Of a stretch of DNA of 64,000 nucleotides, positions 39,192 to 49,524 are shown in pieces. Under the pieces are notes generated by a model. It worked only from the letters and a program-made list of their open reading frames with translations, was not told the DNA's origin and made no database searches. The stretch spans positions 434,001-498,000 of the forward strand of contig NC_009068.1 in NCBI RefSeq assembly GCF_000209165.1, read 5' to 3'. The first letter of the stretch is position 1. Each line of letters starts with the position of its first letter. Both the position numbers and the translations under genes were made by a program. The DNA comes from Scheffersomyces stipitis CBS 6054 (taxonomy: Eukaryota; Ascomycota; Pichiomycetes; Serinales; Debaryomycetaceae).

Positions 39192-41699
39192 ATGCCTTCG
39201 GAAACCATATGGTCCAGCGGCACCGGCTCGCCCATCCAGGCCAGCTCGAGCCAATCACAGTACCGTAGCGTTCTCGATCTGGTTGATCCTGAAGTAGCAA
39301 AATTGTTGTCGTCTTCTAACGAAAGGCGTTTCTCTTTCAACGACGGCAGTGACATCGACTCAGGCATCTTTGGCTTGAAACGCGGCTCATTCTCCGCCAT
39401 CACGGCTCCTGTTGGTGGAGTTTCTGGTTACCATAACGGTGCCAATTCTGTAGGAGGAGGGGCTTCTGGCCAGAGAATCAACTTTGGAACTGCTTCTATC
39501 TCAGGTGGAATTGCTTCTAGACATCCTCCACAAGATAGTTTTCTCCAGAAATTCTCATCTGTAGCTGATGCCACCCGTGAAATAGAGCTTTCTAATGGTC
39601 TCTCGAAGATATCTCTTGATAGCCATGGCCATTCTGGTAACTCCAGAAGAACCAGTTTCAACAACCAGGCTGGATCCCAGAACGAGCCAATCAAACAGTT
39701 GTCTGAAATTGGTGTTTTGAGCTCTCCTCATGGTTCTTTGAATGAAAATTTAAACATGCCTGCTCCCAGATCTTCAAGACACCAATCAATTTCAGAGAAA
39801 ATCGACCAGTACAACAACACTTCTCCTATCCAGGCTAGTGCTGCTTTGCTGATCAACTCCGATTTGAACCTGAATCAAGATCACCAATCAGTAAACCAAC
39901 AGCAGCCTTCTAACGTTCCTCACAACTTCTGGAATCCGGCAACTGCTACATCGTTTACACCTGATTCTTCGTACAACTACTTCATGGACGGCTCCAGCCT
40001 TCCAGGAGGAGTTCTTGTACCTCCACCAGGACCACCTCAGAACTTCAATCCGTATGGGGGACGCAGCGGAAACATCCCACCGATCTCTCCCCCTCCATTC
40101 ATGATTCCGCTGCCTCCACCGCAGTTCATGGATCCAGGCTTGTACAATATGATGAACTTCCCTCCTGCCAACAATGTAAGCAATGCAGAATCCGAGTTGG
40201 CCAAGGAAATTACTGCAGCTTCTCAATCTTCTTCTTCATCTGCTCCAAATGCTGCCAGTGATTCTGAAGAAAAGCTTGAAGAGCACAAGGAATCTGGGAG
40301 TGGAAGAAACGTACATACACCAGGAATCGGCATTTTGGGACGCCAACAGATCCCCCTGGCTCAATTTATGTTTCACGGCTTCAATCCATACATGTACCAA
40401 CAATCACCCCCTCCTATGGGAATTACTCCTCTTTCCCCAAATCAACATCCTTCCGAGAGCTCGATGTTTGTAGAAGGCATTCCTCCTCCTCCTGCTCCTC
40501 CAGCAGCTGCAAAGGATTCGGCACCAACTCCTCCGGCTTCCTCTGGTAAGCGTGGAAGAAATGGCGCTAAGAACTCGAACGCTGGTAAGGGTGGAAACCA
40601 CATCTACAGATCTCCTTTACTAGAAGAAGTCCGTTCCAATGCCAAAGGTAAGGAGTACTACTTGAAGGATATCTATGGTCATGCCGTTGAATTCACCAAA
40701 GATCAACATGGCTCCAGATTCATTCAACAGAAGTTACCCGATGCCAGCGATGAGGAGAAGGAAGTGATTTTCAACGAGATCAGAGACATTTCATACGACT
40801 TGATGACAGATGTATTTGGCAACTACGTAATACAGAAGTACTTTGAACATGGCTCTACGACACAGAAGAAGGTCTTGTTGGATTACATGATTGGTCATAT
40901 CTATGAGTTGTCGTTGCAGATGTACGGATGTAGAGTGGTTCAGAGAGCTTTGGAAGCAATTGACCTCGATGGTCAGATCAAGATCATCGAAGAGTTGAGA
41001 GACTACATTTTAATCTGCGCAAAAGACCAGAATGGTAACCATGTTATTCAAAAGTCGATTGAAAGAATCCCTTTCGATAGAATAAGATTCATCTTGGACA
41101 GCTTGGATAACCAGATCTACCATTTATCGACTCATCCATATGGATGCCGTGTGATCCAGAGATTGTTGGAATACTCCAATGTTGAGGATCAACAGGTGAT
41201 TTTGCAAGAACTCAACAGGTTCATCTTCTACTTGATCCAGGACCAGTACGGTAACTATGTGATGCAACACATCTTGGAAAGGGGAGAACCAGATGACCGC
41301 GAGGCTATCTTGAAGGTTGTTCTAGGCTCTGTAGTAAACTTCTCCAAGCACAAGTTCGCCTCTAATGTAATTGAGAAGTGTATCAAGTATGGTACTTTGA
41401 GCCAGAGAAAGAGAATTCTTCGTGAAGTGATGCTTGGAAACGAGGACTTCAATGTAGAGTTGGTTAGCGACGAATCGCCTTTGGCTTTGATGATGAAGGA
41501 TCAGTACGCTAACTATGTGATCCAGAAGTTAGTGGAAGGATTCGATGCCAATAGTGAAGAAAAGAGAATCTTGGTTGTCAAGTTGAGACAATACTTGAAG
41601 CAGATTTCTTCAAAGAATACGTATGGTAAACATCTTGCCTCTGTCGAAAAGATGATCATTGTTGCTGAGACCGCTCTTATCGAAGCCGAAAACAACTAG
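39192..41699 (+). CDS. PUF3: Pumilio-family RNA-binding protein Puf3
   Basis: 835 residues. The N-terminal ~470 residues are Ser, Asn, Pro and Gly-rich and disordered. From about residue 474 (SPLLEEVRS) to the end lies a pumilio homology domain with eight repeats, each with a recognition helix: HGSRFIQ, FGNYVIQ, YGCRVVQ, QNGNHVIQ, YGCRVIQ, YGNYVMQ, FASNVIE and YANYVIQ. These match the order seen in S. cerevisiae Puf3, including LMTDVFGNYVIQK and LSLQMYGCRVVQ. Puf3 binds UGUANAUA in 3' UTRs of mRNAs for mitochondrial proteins and controls their decay or translation at the mitochondrial surface (established knowledge). Two such sequences lie in its own 3' region. The start ATG is the first in frame. 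Confidence 0.93.
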   Translation: MPSETIWSSGTGSPIQASSSQSQYRSVLDLVDPEVAKLLSSSNERRFSFNDGSDIDSGIFGLKRGSFSAITAPVGGVSGYHNGANSVGGGASGQRINFGTASISGGIASRHPPQDSFLQKFSSVADATREIELSNGLSKISLDSHGHSGNSRRTSFNNQAGSQNEPIKQLSEIGVLSSPHGSLNENLNMPAPRSSRHQSISEKIDQYNNTSPIQASAALLINSDLNLNQDHQSVNQQQPSNVPHNFWNPATATSFTPDSSYNYFMDGSSLPGGVLVPPPGPPQNFNPYGGRSGNIPPISPPPFMIPLPPPQFMDPGLYNMMNFPPANNVSNAESELAKEITAASQSSSSSAPNAASDSEEKLEEHKESGSGRNVHTPGIGILGRQQIPLAQFMFHGFNPYMYQQSPPPMGITPLSPNQHPSESSMFVEGIPPPPAPPAAAKDSAPTPPASSGKRGRNGAKNSNAGKGGNHIYRSPLLEEVRSNAKGKEYYLKDIYGHAVEFTKDQHGSRFIQQKLPDASDEEKEVIFNEIRDISYDLMTDVFGNYVIQKYFEHGSTTQKKVLLDYMIGHIYELSLQMYGCRVVQRALEAIDLDGQIKIIEELRDYILICAKDQNGNHVIQKSIERIPFDRIRFILDSLDNQIYHLSTHPYGCRVIQRLLEYSNVEDQQVILQELNRFIFYLIQDQYGNYVMQHILERGEPDDREAILKVVLGSVVNFSKHKFASNVIEKCIKYGTLSQRKRILREVMLGNEDFNVELVSDESPLALMMKDQYANYVIQKLVEGFDANSEEKRILVVKLRQYLKQISSKNTYGKHLASVEKMIIVAETALIEAENN

Positions 41700-42249
41700 C
41701 TTCAAACTTGCTGTCAACTTGTATTATAGTTTGATGGCTATAATTTGTCAACTACTACTTTTTTTTGTGAACCAAGACGATACTAAAATTCCTACTTATT
41801 TTTCCATCCATTAATTATTGCTACAGTGTAAATACCGAGCTCCCTCTGTAAATGTCCTTTTCAACCTATAAATATTAAACTCTCACGTCACTGTCTGTGT
41901 ATAGCCTTTTGATTTACTTTCTTATATAGTCTCTTTGTTGCTGAAAACATAAAAAGCACCGAATTTTCGTCTTGCTCATTTTGTATATATGGAACTTTTA
42001 CTTGTTAGATATACGAAAACTTGCTTTTTCATAAACCTTAAGAAGCCCTTGCTTCTGAACATTAATTGAAGACTATGTCGTAAAAAAAGTATAAAAACTA
42101 TTCTAATTCCTCAATCGCTGACGAAAATTGTAATGTAGTAAATGTAATAATTGTTAGCACGCAGTTGTTATTGTAGTTGTGGTATTGTTTTGTGATATTG
42201 CTCCTATTGTAGATGTTGTAGTAGCTGTAATTGATGTCTTTGTTTAGCT
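41700..42249. other. Convergent intergenic region with Puf3-type sites
   Basis: 550 bp, AT-rich, 3' sequences of PUF3 (plus) and the isomerase gene (minus). UGUANAUA-type sequences occur on the plus strand at 41827-41834 and 41982-41989. No gene is supported. Confidence 0.5.
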
Positions 42250-43416
42250 TCATATATCAATCTCTTTGAAAGTTCTCATAAAATCCCAATGGAATTTGTT
42301 CCAATTTTCTACGCTTTTACTTTCTTGAGACCCATAAGTCAGTTTGTAGATGTCTTTGACTGTAGCCGTGTCTATACCCAAGCCCCTTTTGTCCACAATT
42401 AAAAAGTCGTAAAGAGTGATCCACTGCAACAACTTCAACTCTTCGTCGTGCTTGAGATTCCACACTTGTTCGTGCGAAACTACTTTAGTTTGGGCTGGTT
42501 TGGCCAATTTTATAGAGTTTGTCAAGATGAAATCGATGTTAGAAGAAGACTTGCCTTGCTTGACGTCCAAGACATCAAACTCATCGTCAGACGACGTGAG
42601 CGAGCTTACATTCGACTTGGCGGCAGAATTGGTTGGCCCCATAGGTGAAGATCTGAAGTTCTGCCTTATTTGGTTCAAACTGAGCAAGCTCGAGCTGGAA
42701 ATCTGAGAGGAGAACGACTTCTTTGTGTTACTGTCTCTAGTGGTATTCAAATTGTCGTTAAGGTGGCTCAAATACGAGCCAATGGAACCACCGGGGTGTT
42801 TCATAGAAAATTGTTTTTTGCGCTTCAAGACATCTTCTTCAATCATTTCCAGAAGAGCCAAGATGGTAGCATCAGCTAAGATGAGCGACAATGTTGTGGA
42901 CACAGTGGGCGCTGGGAGTCCGTGTATCGTCTCTTCGTTTAGGTAGCTAGGAAGCGAAGCATAGAGTAGCGAATTGACCTGGGGATGATTTGATAACTTC
43001 GAATCGCGGTTGCACGTTAACAAAATAATCGGTATGGATGGCAGGAGATGAGGAAGAAGCTGAAGCAACTCGGAGGTGTTTCCAGAAGCTGTGAGGAGTA
43101 CCAAGCAGTCCTTGTCTTCATTGATAAGGCCCAAGTCGCCATGAAGAGCCTCCAGTGGATGCAAAGTTGAAGAGTGAATGGAAAGCGAGTTAAGAGTCGC
43201 CACCAACTTGTTAGCAATCTTGTGAGACTTTCCAATACCCAGAATAACGATCTTTCCATGAGCCACTTGCGAAGTATGGTAGAGAATATTCAACAGTTCT
43301 TGGAGGTTATTCTGGGAGAACGAGTCTGTTTGGTACTGGAGGTGGAGATGGGCCACGGCGTCACTCTGGAACTTGAGCGTTTTGTAGACAGAATCCAAAG
43401 CCTTGGTAGTCGTCAT
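42250..43416 (-). CDS. KpsF/GutQ-type SIS-domain protein (D-arabinose-5-phosphate isomerase-like)
   Basis: 388 residues. The SIS domain spans about 50-220 and reads like bacterial KdsD/KpsF: GIGKSHKIANK with K63, HPLEALHGDLG (86-96), SGNTSE with E116, ETIHGLPAPTVST (162-174) preceded by E161/E162, and KHPGGSIGSYL with H207. The four residues known as functional in E. coli KdsD (Lys, Glu, Glu, His) all have counterparts. Bacterial enzymes convert ribulose 5-phosphate to arabinose 5-phosphate. The tandem CBS domains of the bacterial enzyme are not recognisable in residues 220-388, which instead contain a Ser/Asn-rich linker and an unrelated end. No targeting signal is seen, so a cytosolic role is likely. 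The fungal substrate is unproven; fungi do not make Kdo, so arabinose 5-phosphate would serve another purpose such as arabinose metabolism or erythroascorbate. Confidence 0.85.
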   Translation of the reverse strand: MTTTKALDSVYKTLKFQSDAVAHLHLQYQTDSFSQNNLQELLNILYHTSQVAHGKIVILGIGKSHKIANKLVATLNSLSIHSSTLHPLEALHGDLGLINEDKDCLVLLTASGNTSELLQLLPHLLPSIPIILLTCNRDSKLSNHPQVNSLLYASLPSYLNEETIHGLPAPTVSTTLSLILADATILALLEMIEEDVLKRKKQFSMKHPGGSIGSYLSHLNDNLNTTRDSNTKKSFSSQISSSSLLSLNQIRQNFRSSPMGPTNSAAKSNVSSLTSSDDEFDVLDVKQGKSSSNIDFILTNSIKLAKPAQTKVVSHEQVWNLKHDEELKLLQWITLYDFLIVDKRGLGIDTATVKDIYKLTYGSQESKSVENWNKFHWDFMRTFKEIDI

Positions 43417-44856
43417 GATATTGTAAAAATCTATGATTAGTGAAATTAATGGGAATCTGCAAAAAGTTGAAAAACTGAAAAGTGAATAATAAAAGTGATT
43501 AGAGACGGAAGGATCTGAAAAGAATGATGTAGACGGAAACGAAGAACGAAAACGGTCAACGGATAAGTATTAAAGACGCGATAAAAAAGACAAGGAGGCC
43601 TTTTCGGCTGATTTCAACAGTATTTCAATATTCTTCAATAAATCTCCGGTGCTGAGCCGAAGCTTATACTATGCCTGATGGATTTTTCTCACTAATCCAA
43701 CGGTGCCACTGTACAGAGTCGTGTGAAATTAGCAGGGCAAAATTATCGGTATTCCAAGAAGACAAATTCCCCAAGAAGTTTTCTGAAAAGAAGAACGACT
43801 AGCAAGAAGAAAAGGACGAAGAGGAAATCCTGACAAGACTGAATAAAATTAATACTACCGGATCGCTCTACAAAAATGCCCTACAGCCTCGCTATAGATT
43901 AGATTACTGAGATAATCACCGCGACACAATCCAAAACGGTGAGGATTTCCTTCCTCTACAGGGCCATTGTGGAGGCTGAAAACTATTCACCAGTACCGGA
44001 GATACCTTTTCCCAGCACATGTATATACGACAGCATTACTAATGCTCCTTGAGACTCCTCAATCCTTTATCTCCTTACTCATCCAGCTGTTAAGATAGCC
44101 AGAGAAAAAGAAAAACTTCGGTCCAGCACGGGAAACTACACCATCGGAATGCTGTACCACGCTGCGGCTCAACTCGGCCGCAACTGCCCCACTGGGGACT
44201 TTTTTTTCTTTTCCGCTGGCACTGAAATTTCAACGTCCTTCTGGCCCATGTTGTAATTTCTCCTTGTCTAGAACGAGTGGGACTATACGCCAGGCAAAGC
44301 CCGTGGCCAGAATCAAAGCTGATCGGAGCCAAGATGCGAACAGTAAAATTACCTAGAATTTAGCAGTGATTTCCGTCTACGGGAGATTTGCATTTTATGT
44401 TTCAATCTTCAGAAAACTTCTCTCCGTTTATTTCTCCATTTTTTCGGTTTCTTCCTGGAAATCTTCCCGGCAAAACCAATACCAACCGGTTGGTGCTGGG
44501 TCGTCTTCTACTGCCTCTCCCCAGGATTATCTCATCTCTTCATTACAGTGCAAATTTCATCTCTAATTGATAAGCGCACACGTGACCAGCCACACCTGCC
44601 CAATCTGGGATTAATCGCCGAGCGTCGTTTGCAACTAGATTTTGCAGCCGGTATAAGCCCTGGTACGGTCGGGACGACCGTGATTACACTCTGCACTTGT
44701 TGGATACAATTATACGGTTAAAACGGTAATTGTATGAAATCCAAAGGATATGGCCGCATCATTAAGCCGAGATTGCGAATTATAGGATATCTCGAATATT
44801 ACAGTACATCCAAATAACTTAAATTATATGGCTTATTATCATATCTATAAATTATT
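43417..44856. other. Upstream region of the isomerase gene and downstream of TSC2
   Basis: 1440 bp without a supported gene. The short frame at 44366-44566 is not protein-like. A CACGTG lies near 44580 and a strong inverted repeat at 44665-44681. Confidence 0.55.
44665..44681. repeat. Perfect 7-bp inverted repeat (ACGGTCG-GGA-CGACCGT)
   Basis: Arms at 44665-44671 and 44675-44681 with a 3-bp spacer. It contains CGG and CCG triplets in inverted order, as in binding sites of Zn2Cys6 regulators, or could form an RNA hairpin. It lies about 185 bp beyond the stop of TSC2. Confidence 0.6.
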
Positions 44857-47800
44857 CTATGCCGTGTACGAGTTAAACTCTACCGATTGGTACAATTCGT
44901 CGTTGTTTCCATCTTCGTTTAGTTCCATGTTCAAATATTCAAACTTGTAGTCGTTTCCATCATCTGCCTTTGGTGAACCTGATGTACTACTTGCAGCTCC
45001 AGAATCCAATTGTAGCTGCTCAAAGAACGACTGAGCTGTATTATTACTCGACCTAGCATCCACGCCTGTAGCCTTCGACTGCATCTGTCTCTGGATCTCT
45101 TCCTGGCGTAATACTTCATGGTTTTCCAAAGTCTTTTGTTTTAATGCCTTAATCTGTTTCACACGCTGCGACCAGATGGAAGTATACGAACCAGAGATAT
45201 TTGAATGCCACACATCAGCAAATTGATTAGCGACAATAGCTAAGTTCCGTACAAAAATAGCCAACTTGTCTTCAGATACAATCTTGAAATGACATGTGGC
45301 AAAGATTCCAGGCACACCACTTCTTCTGTAGGTCTTGACCTTGTAGAATTGGTTACTGGCGTTGCCCTTTTCATTCCCAGAATCTATGAAATCGTCACTG
45401 GAATCATGTGCGATAGTGGTGGCTTTAGTATCAGACGTAGACACCTTCGAAGTTGTGATGGTATGAGGCGAAATCACAATGTTTAAAAAATTGAACTGCG
45501 ACTTGATCAAATTGAAATTGAACTCCAAACCGGACTCGTCGAAGTATATGTTTACATAGTTGTTTCCAATATGCCTTTTCTTTAATTCTACATGCCTCTC
45601 TCCATCATCACCAAGACTGGGGTTGTGCATCATGGTTGTAACTTGGAAGATGATTTGGGTCGTCTTATCTCTCCAATATCGAGCATACTCTCCATCAAGC
45701 CCATTCTCAGTGTCTAAACCTCCAACGTAAATTTCTGGTGGATTCTGCTTGAGTTTGTAGAGACTTCCAATGCGGTCGAGGAAATTATGATAATTCCTGG
45801 ATCCAATATGGTTCGTTAAAACATCGTACTCTTTGGACTGTCCCTTGCCAATATATACTATTCCAACTCTATGGAAGTCTACAGTTGGAATTCTATCCAA
45901 CACCGTCAAAGCTCGCAATACTATAGAGTCTTCAATAATTGGTGTTGGTTTCGAGTTGGAAGCGTCGTCTATGTTGTCAAAGAGTTGCAATAAGAAGTAG
46001 TTGGAATTTATGACCTTTGTCACATCGTCCACATCATGTTCGTGCTCCAACTGAATTACTAACTTGACAACTCCTGTTGGCCTTCTAATAATCATTACAG
46101 AGTCACCATTGGTCACATTAGTTTCAAGACTGATGATGCTATTACCAATTATCCACCGATTGACCTTGTTTCTTTTGGATGATGGGGTGGTCGTTACAGA
46201 ATTTATTATTTTCAAGGGTAAGTCACTGTACGTGAATCTGATGATAAAGTCAAGAAAACTTACTGTCTGATCATCGATTTCATTTATGCCCTCATTGCAA
46301 AGAATGAGGTTTTTAACAAGGAAAGACGAGAGTTTCTTTCTGTCATCCATGTGGATCTTGAGAAACCAGTTAGCAATTACACAATAAGATAGCGAATACA
46401 AGTGCTGAGATAAAATAGGAGTGATTTCAGTAGCCTGAGTCGATGGTGTCTGCTCTACTTGGGCATCGACCCCGTGAGCTTGCAAGATATTTTGATCTTC
46501 AGAACTAGGGGGTCTTTTCTTGAGATCGTTGGCATACTGAATATACTTAAAAGCAATGCCAAATACTCTTTTGAACTCGTCGATTGTGAAGTTGGATGTC
46601 AAGACTGGCAAGTGAATCAAAGACATTAAGAATTCAAGAGTATGTGTACTGGCAAAGGCACTAGTGACTCTGGTCTGCAATCTGGTCAATATCACTGATA
46701 GATACTTCTTGATCGATAGTGGTATTTCGTAACAGCATACAGTTAAGATGTTGATACATGGTATAGCAGTTTTTTCCCAGGATCCTAAGCCAAATATAAG
46801 GGAGTTGACAATTTGGTCTTCGTCATATTTGGAAAACTTGGCGTGATATGCTAATAGAGAAGAAAGACTTCTGACAAAGGCAACTTGTAAATCTGCCTTC
46901 GTGAATTCATTTGGCAATTTTATTGTCGTAGGTAAATTTAACGTCAACTGCTCACAAATGATGTTCTTAACACGAATGATTTGTTCATCATAATTGTAGA
47001 ACAATTGCATATTTGAAATCTGTGAACAGAAATGTCCCCAAATGAAAGAGTAGACTTCCCAATCTACAAAGTTTTCCATAATTTCTACAACGAAGTTGAA
47101 CCATTTGCTCAAATTGATGAAACCCTTCCTGTTAGAGTCTTTATCTTCCTCACTGAAAGATACATCAGTGCTTCTGCCCTCCAGTTCTACTCTTCCATGG
47201 GTTAAAATCAAATTTCTAGAAGGCTTCTCGAAGAAGTTTTCAGGTAGATATGGCACAGATTCAGGATACGTCCATTTGAAATTAGCAGAAGCTTCCTTGT
47301 TGTAATTTGGATCAGATATACTTCTCTTGAAAGCTGAAGCAAGGCCGTTCATATCCTGAGGTTGCTGGAGAAAAATGTGGTTTTCGCTGGTTGCTCTAAT
47401 TCTAATCAAGCACTTGCTGAGAATCAATAACAATTCCGCATTTTTGTTATGCATGGCATACTCAAACATCAAGATCATGAACTCATAGCATTCTTGGGCT
47501 TTCTGGCTATCTCTTGACGATGTGATAACAAAAACTCTGGCTATGGCTTTCGCAAGCTTTTGAATGAACATTGGAGATATGATTAAAGATGATCCAGTGT
47601 TCGACGCTTGAGTCATAGAGCCAACAGAGCTTATAGAAACTATACCAAGAAGCCTGTCCTGATGTGGTGGATGGAGTTTTATATCGAAAGCAGAGGTGAA
47701 GACCGAACATAATTGTTTGAACTGAACAATATTGGTCTGGACAGCAGCATAAGTGAAGAGGTTATCCACAAGATAATCTATAAGTAGCTCGTCAGTTTCT

Positions 47801-49524
47801 TCCATAGACTTCCGAAGAATATCCAGCACCAAGTCGTAGTTTATGCTGTTTTTTGAAAAAATAGATAATGATGTCTCAAGGCCCTCTTTGATAACACGGA
47901 TGCACTCCACTTTAGTTTCAAAATTAGATGCGTTGTAATAGAAATAGTTTAACAACTTCACACAGTTGTCTTTCCAGAATGGGTTTAGTAAACAGCACAG
48001 TCTTTCGTCGTTGTAGAATTGAAGAACAAACTTACAACTGGAAGGAGCCAAGTATTGATAGTTCAACATCAAGAAATTGACTAACTTGTCTTTGGGTGAC
48101 TGTAATTCGTGATTCTCGTACAAAGACTGTAAAGATAGACAAATAGACAGCATATAACTCTTATCTTGGTCCGTATTTATCCTTAAACCCTTAAGAACAT
48201 CGAATACTGATAGTGTGCTAGAGTACCAGAGAGCAAAAGGTAGGATCTTGTCAAACGAATCGTTGAACTGTATGTTGTAGTTGATGCTGTACGATTCCTT
48301 TGAGAAAAGCCTGTCATAAGAGCGCAAGAACGTCGTGTTTATCAATGGAATATTGTATGAAATGGCTGTCTTAGAAGCCTTGAGTACGCCAGCGTAAATG
48401 CTTTCAAAAGATAATCTATTATGGGTGACATTGACAACGTGTAGCATCTGTACTAATTCGATAGCTCCGATGCAAGAGTTGACGGATGTAGTAAGCAAGT
48501 TCATTTCCAGAATGGTTGTCGTGGAGCCTCGGTATCTTTGCAACTCATGGCTCAGTATAGTATCACATAACCCTGTTATTACTAGTTGGAAGGTGTCTTC
48601 TTTACAGAGGCTATCTATCGTTTCCCAGACGGTCTGATTAAGATCGTCATCAAGACTAATGCCGTAGACAGAGCTGAAGAAGTTGATGACTTTGTTGAAG
48701 CAGTCGATCGGTATACTTCCAAATAAGATTACTGAATCGGTGAGCTCTAGAACGTTCATGAGAATCACCTTATTAGTGGTCTGAAAGCCGATTTCTACAG
48801 CCCTGTTGAGAATAGTGACTACTAGCGACTCCTCAAGTAAGGTGAAGTTGAACTTGAGACAGTTTTTGACGAAATCCAACGTCAATACGAGAAAGCTGAA
48901 CTCCTTATCATTACTTAAAGCCTTCTCATCCTGAAGCAGATCCTGGTAGACATAGTGCTTCAGCAATGGAGCCAACAAAAACAAGCTCAAGTCGATCAAC
49001 GAGTTGAAATTCTTTTCATCGTCGTAAATGCAGAAGTCATGAATATCTCTGCCATCATTTGTTAGCGTTTTCAACGCTACCAAGAACAAATCGTACTCTG
49101 GATCGATTCTGCTTCCCGGCTTTAATTGACAAAAAGTGACGATATCACGAAAATATCTCAAACGTGCTCCTACAGAATCATCGTCGTGTTTTATACACTT
49201 GTCTAGCAAAGTTAATGCTACACGTCTGCTAGAACTCAGCATCCGTGGATCGCACATATCTCGTGCTAGATACCAGAGTTCTGGAATCGAAGATATGGAA
49301 TATTTATCGAGAGACTCTGCTAATTTGGCTGCCGTATCCGTTCGTACCGAAAGAGTCCCATGCTTGAGTTGGTGAAAGAGCTGTGGCAAATCCTGGCCTC
49401 CTCCCACAACCGTAGGGTTAATCAGAACCGGAACATTCTTAGTCGAAGACTTGAGTGATTTGGTGAGAGATTTGAAAACGGAACCAAGCCCAGAGCTGCC
49501 AATGCTCGGATGATGTGACGACAT
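44857..49524 (-). CDS. TSC2: Tuberin (TSC2) homologue, Rheb-GAP candidate
   Basis: A 1555-residue protein. The long N-terminal part (about 1-1150) is helical and resembles HEAT/tuberin-type solenoids. A Rap/Ran-GAP domain follows at about 1190-1460. Its landmarks are VGIVYIGKGQ, HIGSRNYHNFLDRIG, YARYWRDKTTQIIFQVTTMM and KKRHIGNNYVNIYFDESG; the first Asn of GNN (N1321) corresponds to the catalytic Asn thumb of TSC2 and Rap1GAP. A coiled segment with Gln and Lys follows. The protein should act with a Tsc1 partner as GAP for the small GTPase Rheb (Rhb1), restraining TORC1 according to nutrients (family knowledge from S. pombe and animals). S. cerevisiae has no TSC complex. The amino acid permease immediately upstream is a suggestive neighbour, not proof. 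The start ATG begins MSSHHPSIGSS. Confidence 0.87.
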   Translation of the reverse strand: MSSHHPSIGSSGLGSVFKSLTKSLKSSTKNVPVLINPTVVGGGQDLPQLFHQLKHGTLSVRTDTAAKLAESLDKYSISSIPELWYLARDMCDPRMLSSSRRVALTLLDKCIKHDDDSVGARLRYFRDIVTFCQLKPGSRIDPEYDLFLVALKTLTNDGRDIHDFCIYDDEKNFNSLIDLSLFLLAPLLKHYVYQDLLQDEKALSNDKEFSFLVLTLDFVKNCLKFNFTLLEESLVVTILNRAVEIGFQTTNKVILMNVLELTDSVILFGSIPIDCFNKVINFFSSVYGISLDDDLNQTVWETIDSLCKEDTFQLVITGLCDTILSHELQRYRGSTTTILEMNLLTTSVNSCIGAIELVQMLHVVNVTHNRLSFESIYAGVLKASKTAISYNIPLINTTFLRSYDRLFSKESYSINYNIQFNDSFDKILPFALWYSSTLSVFDVLKGLRINTDQDKSYMLSICLSLQSLYENHELQSPKDKLVNFLMLNYQYLAPSSCKFVLQFYNDERLCCLLNPFWKDNCVKLLNYFYYNASNFETKVECIRVIKEGLETSLSIFSKNSINYDLVLDILRKSMEETDELLIDYLVDNLFTYAAVQTNIVQFKQLCSVFTSAFDIKLHPPHQDRLLGIVSISSVGSMTQASNTGSSLIISPMFIQKLAKAIARVFVITSSRDSQKAQECYEFMILMFEYAMHNKNAELLLILSKCLIRIRATSENHIFLQQPQDMNGLASAFKRSISDPNYNKEASANFKWTYPESVPYLPENFFEKPSRNLILTHGRVELEGRSTDVSFSEEDKDSNRKGFINLSKWFNFVVEIMENFVDWEVYSFIWGHFCSQISNMQLFYNYDEQIIRVKNIICEQLTLNLPTTIKLPNEFTKADLQVAFVRSLSSLLAYHAKFSKYDEDQIVNSLIFGLGSWEKTAIPCINILTVCCYEIPLSIKKYLSVILTRLQTRVTSAFASTHTLEFLMSLIHLPVLTSNFTIDEFKRVFGIAFKYIQYANDLKKRPPSSEDQNILQAHGVDAQVEQTPSTQATEITPILSQHLYSLSYCVIANWFLKIHMDDRKKLSSFLVKNLILCNEGINEIDDQTVSFLDFIIRFTYSDLPLKIINSVTTTPSSKRNKVNRWIIGNSIISLETNVTNGDSVMIIRRPTGVVKLVIQLEHEHDVDDVTKVINSNYFLLQLFDNIDDASNSKPTPIIEDSIVLRALTVLDRIPTVDFHRVGIVYIGKGQSKEYDVLTNHIGSRNYHNFLDRIGSLYKLKQNPPEIYVGGLDTENGLDGEYARYWRDKTTQIIFQVTTMMHNPSLGDDGERHVELKKRHIGNNYVNIYFDESGLEFNFNLIKSQFNFLNIVISPHTITTSKVSTSDTKATTIAHDSSDDFIDSGNEKGNASNQFYKVKTYRRSGVPGIFATCHFKIVSEDKLAIFVRNLAIVANQFADVWHSNISGSYTSIWSQRVKQIKALKQKTLENHEVLRQEEIQRQMQSKATGVDARSSNNTAQSFFEQLQLDSGAASSTSGSPKADDGNDYKFEYLNMELNEDGNNDELYQSVEFNSYTA

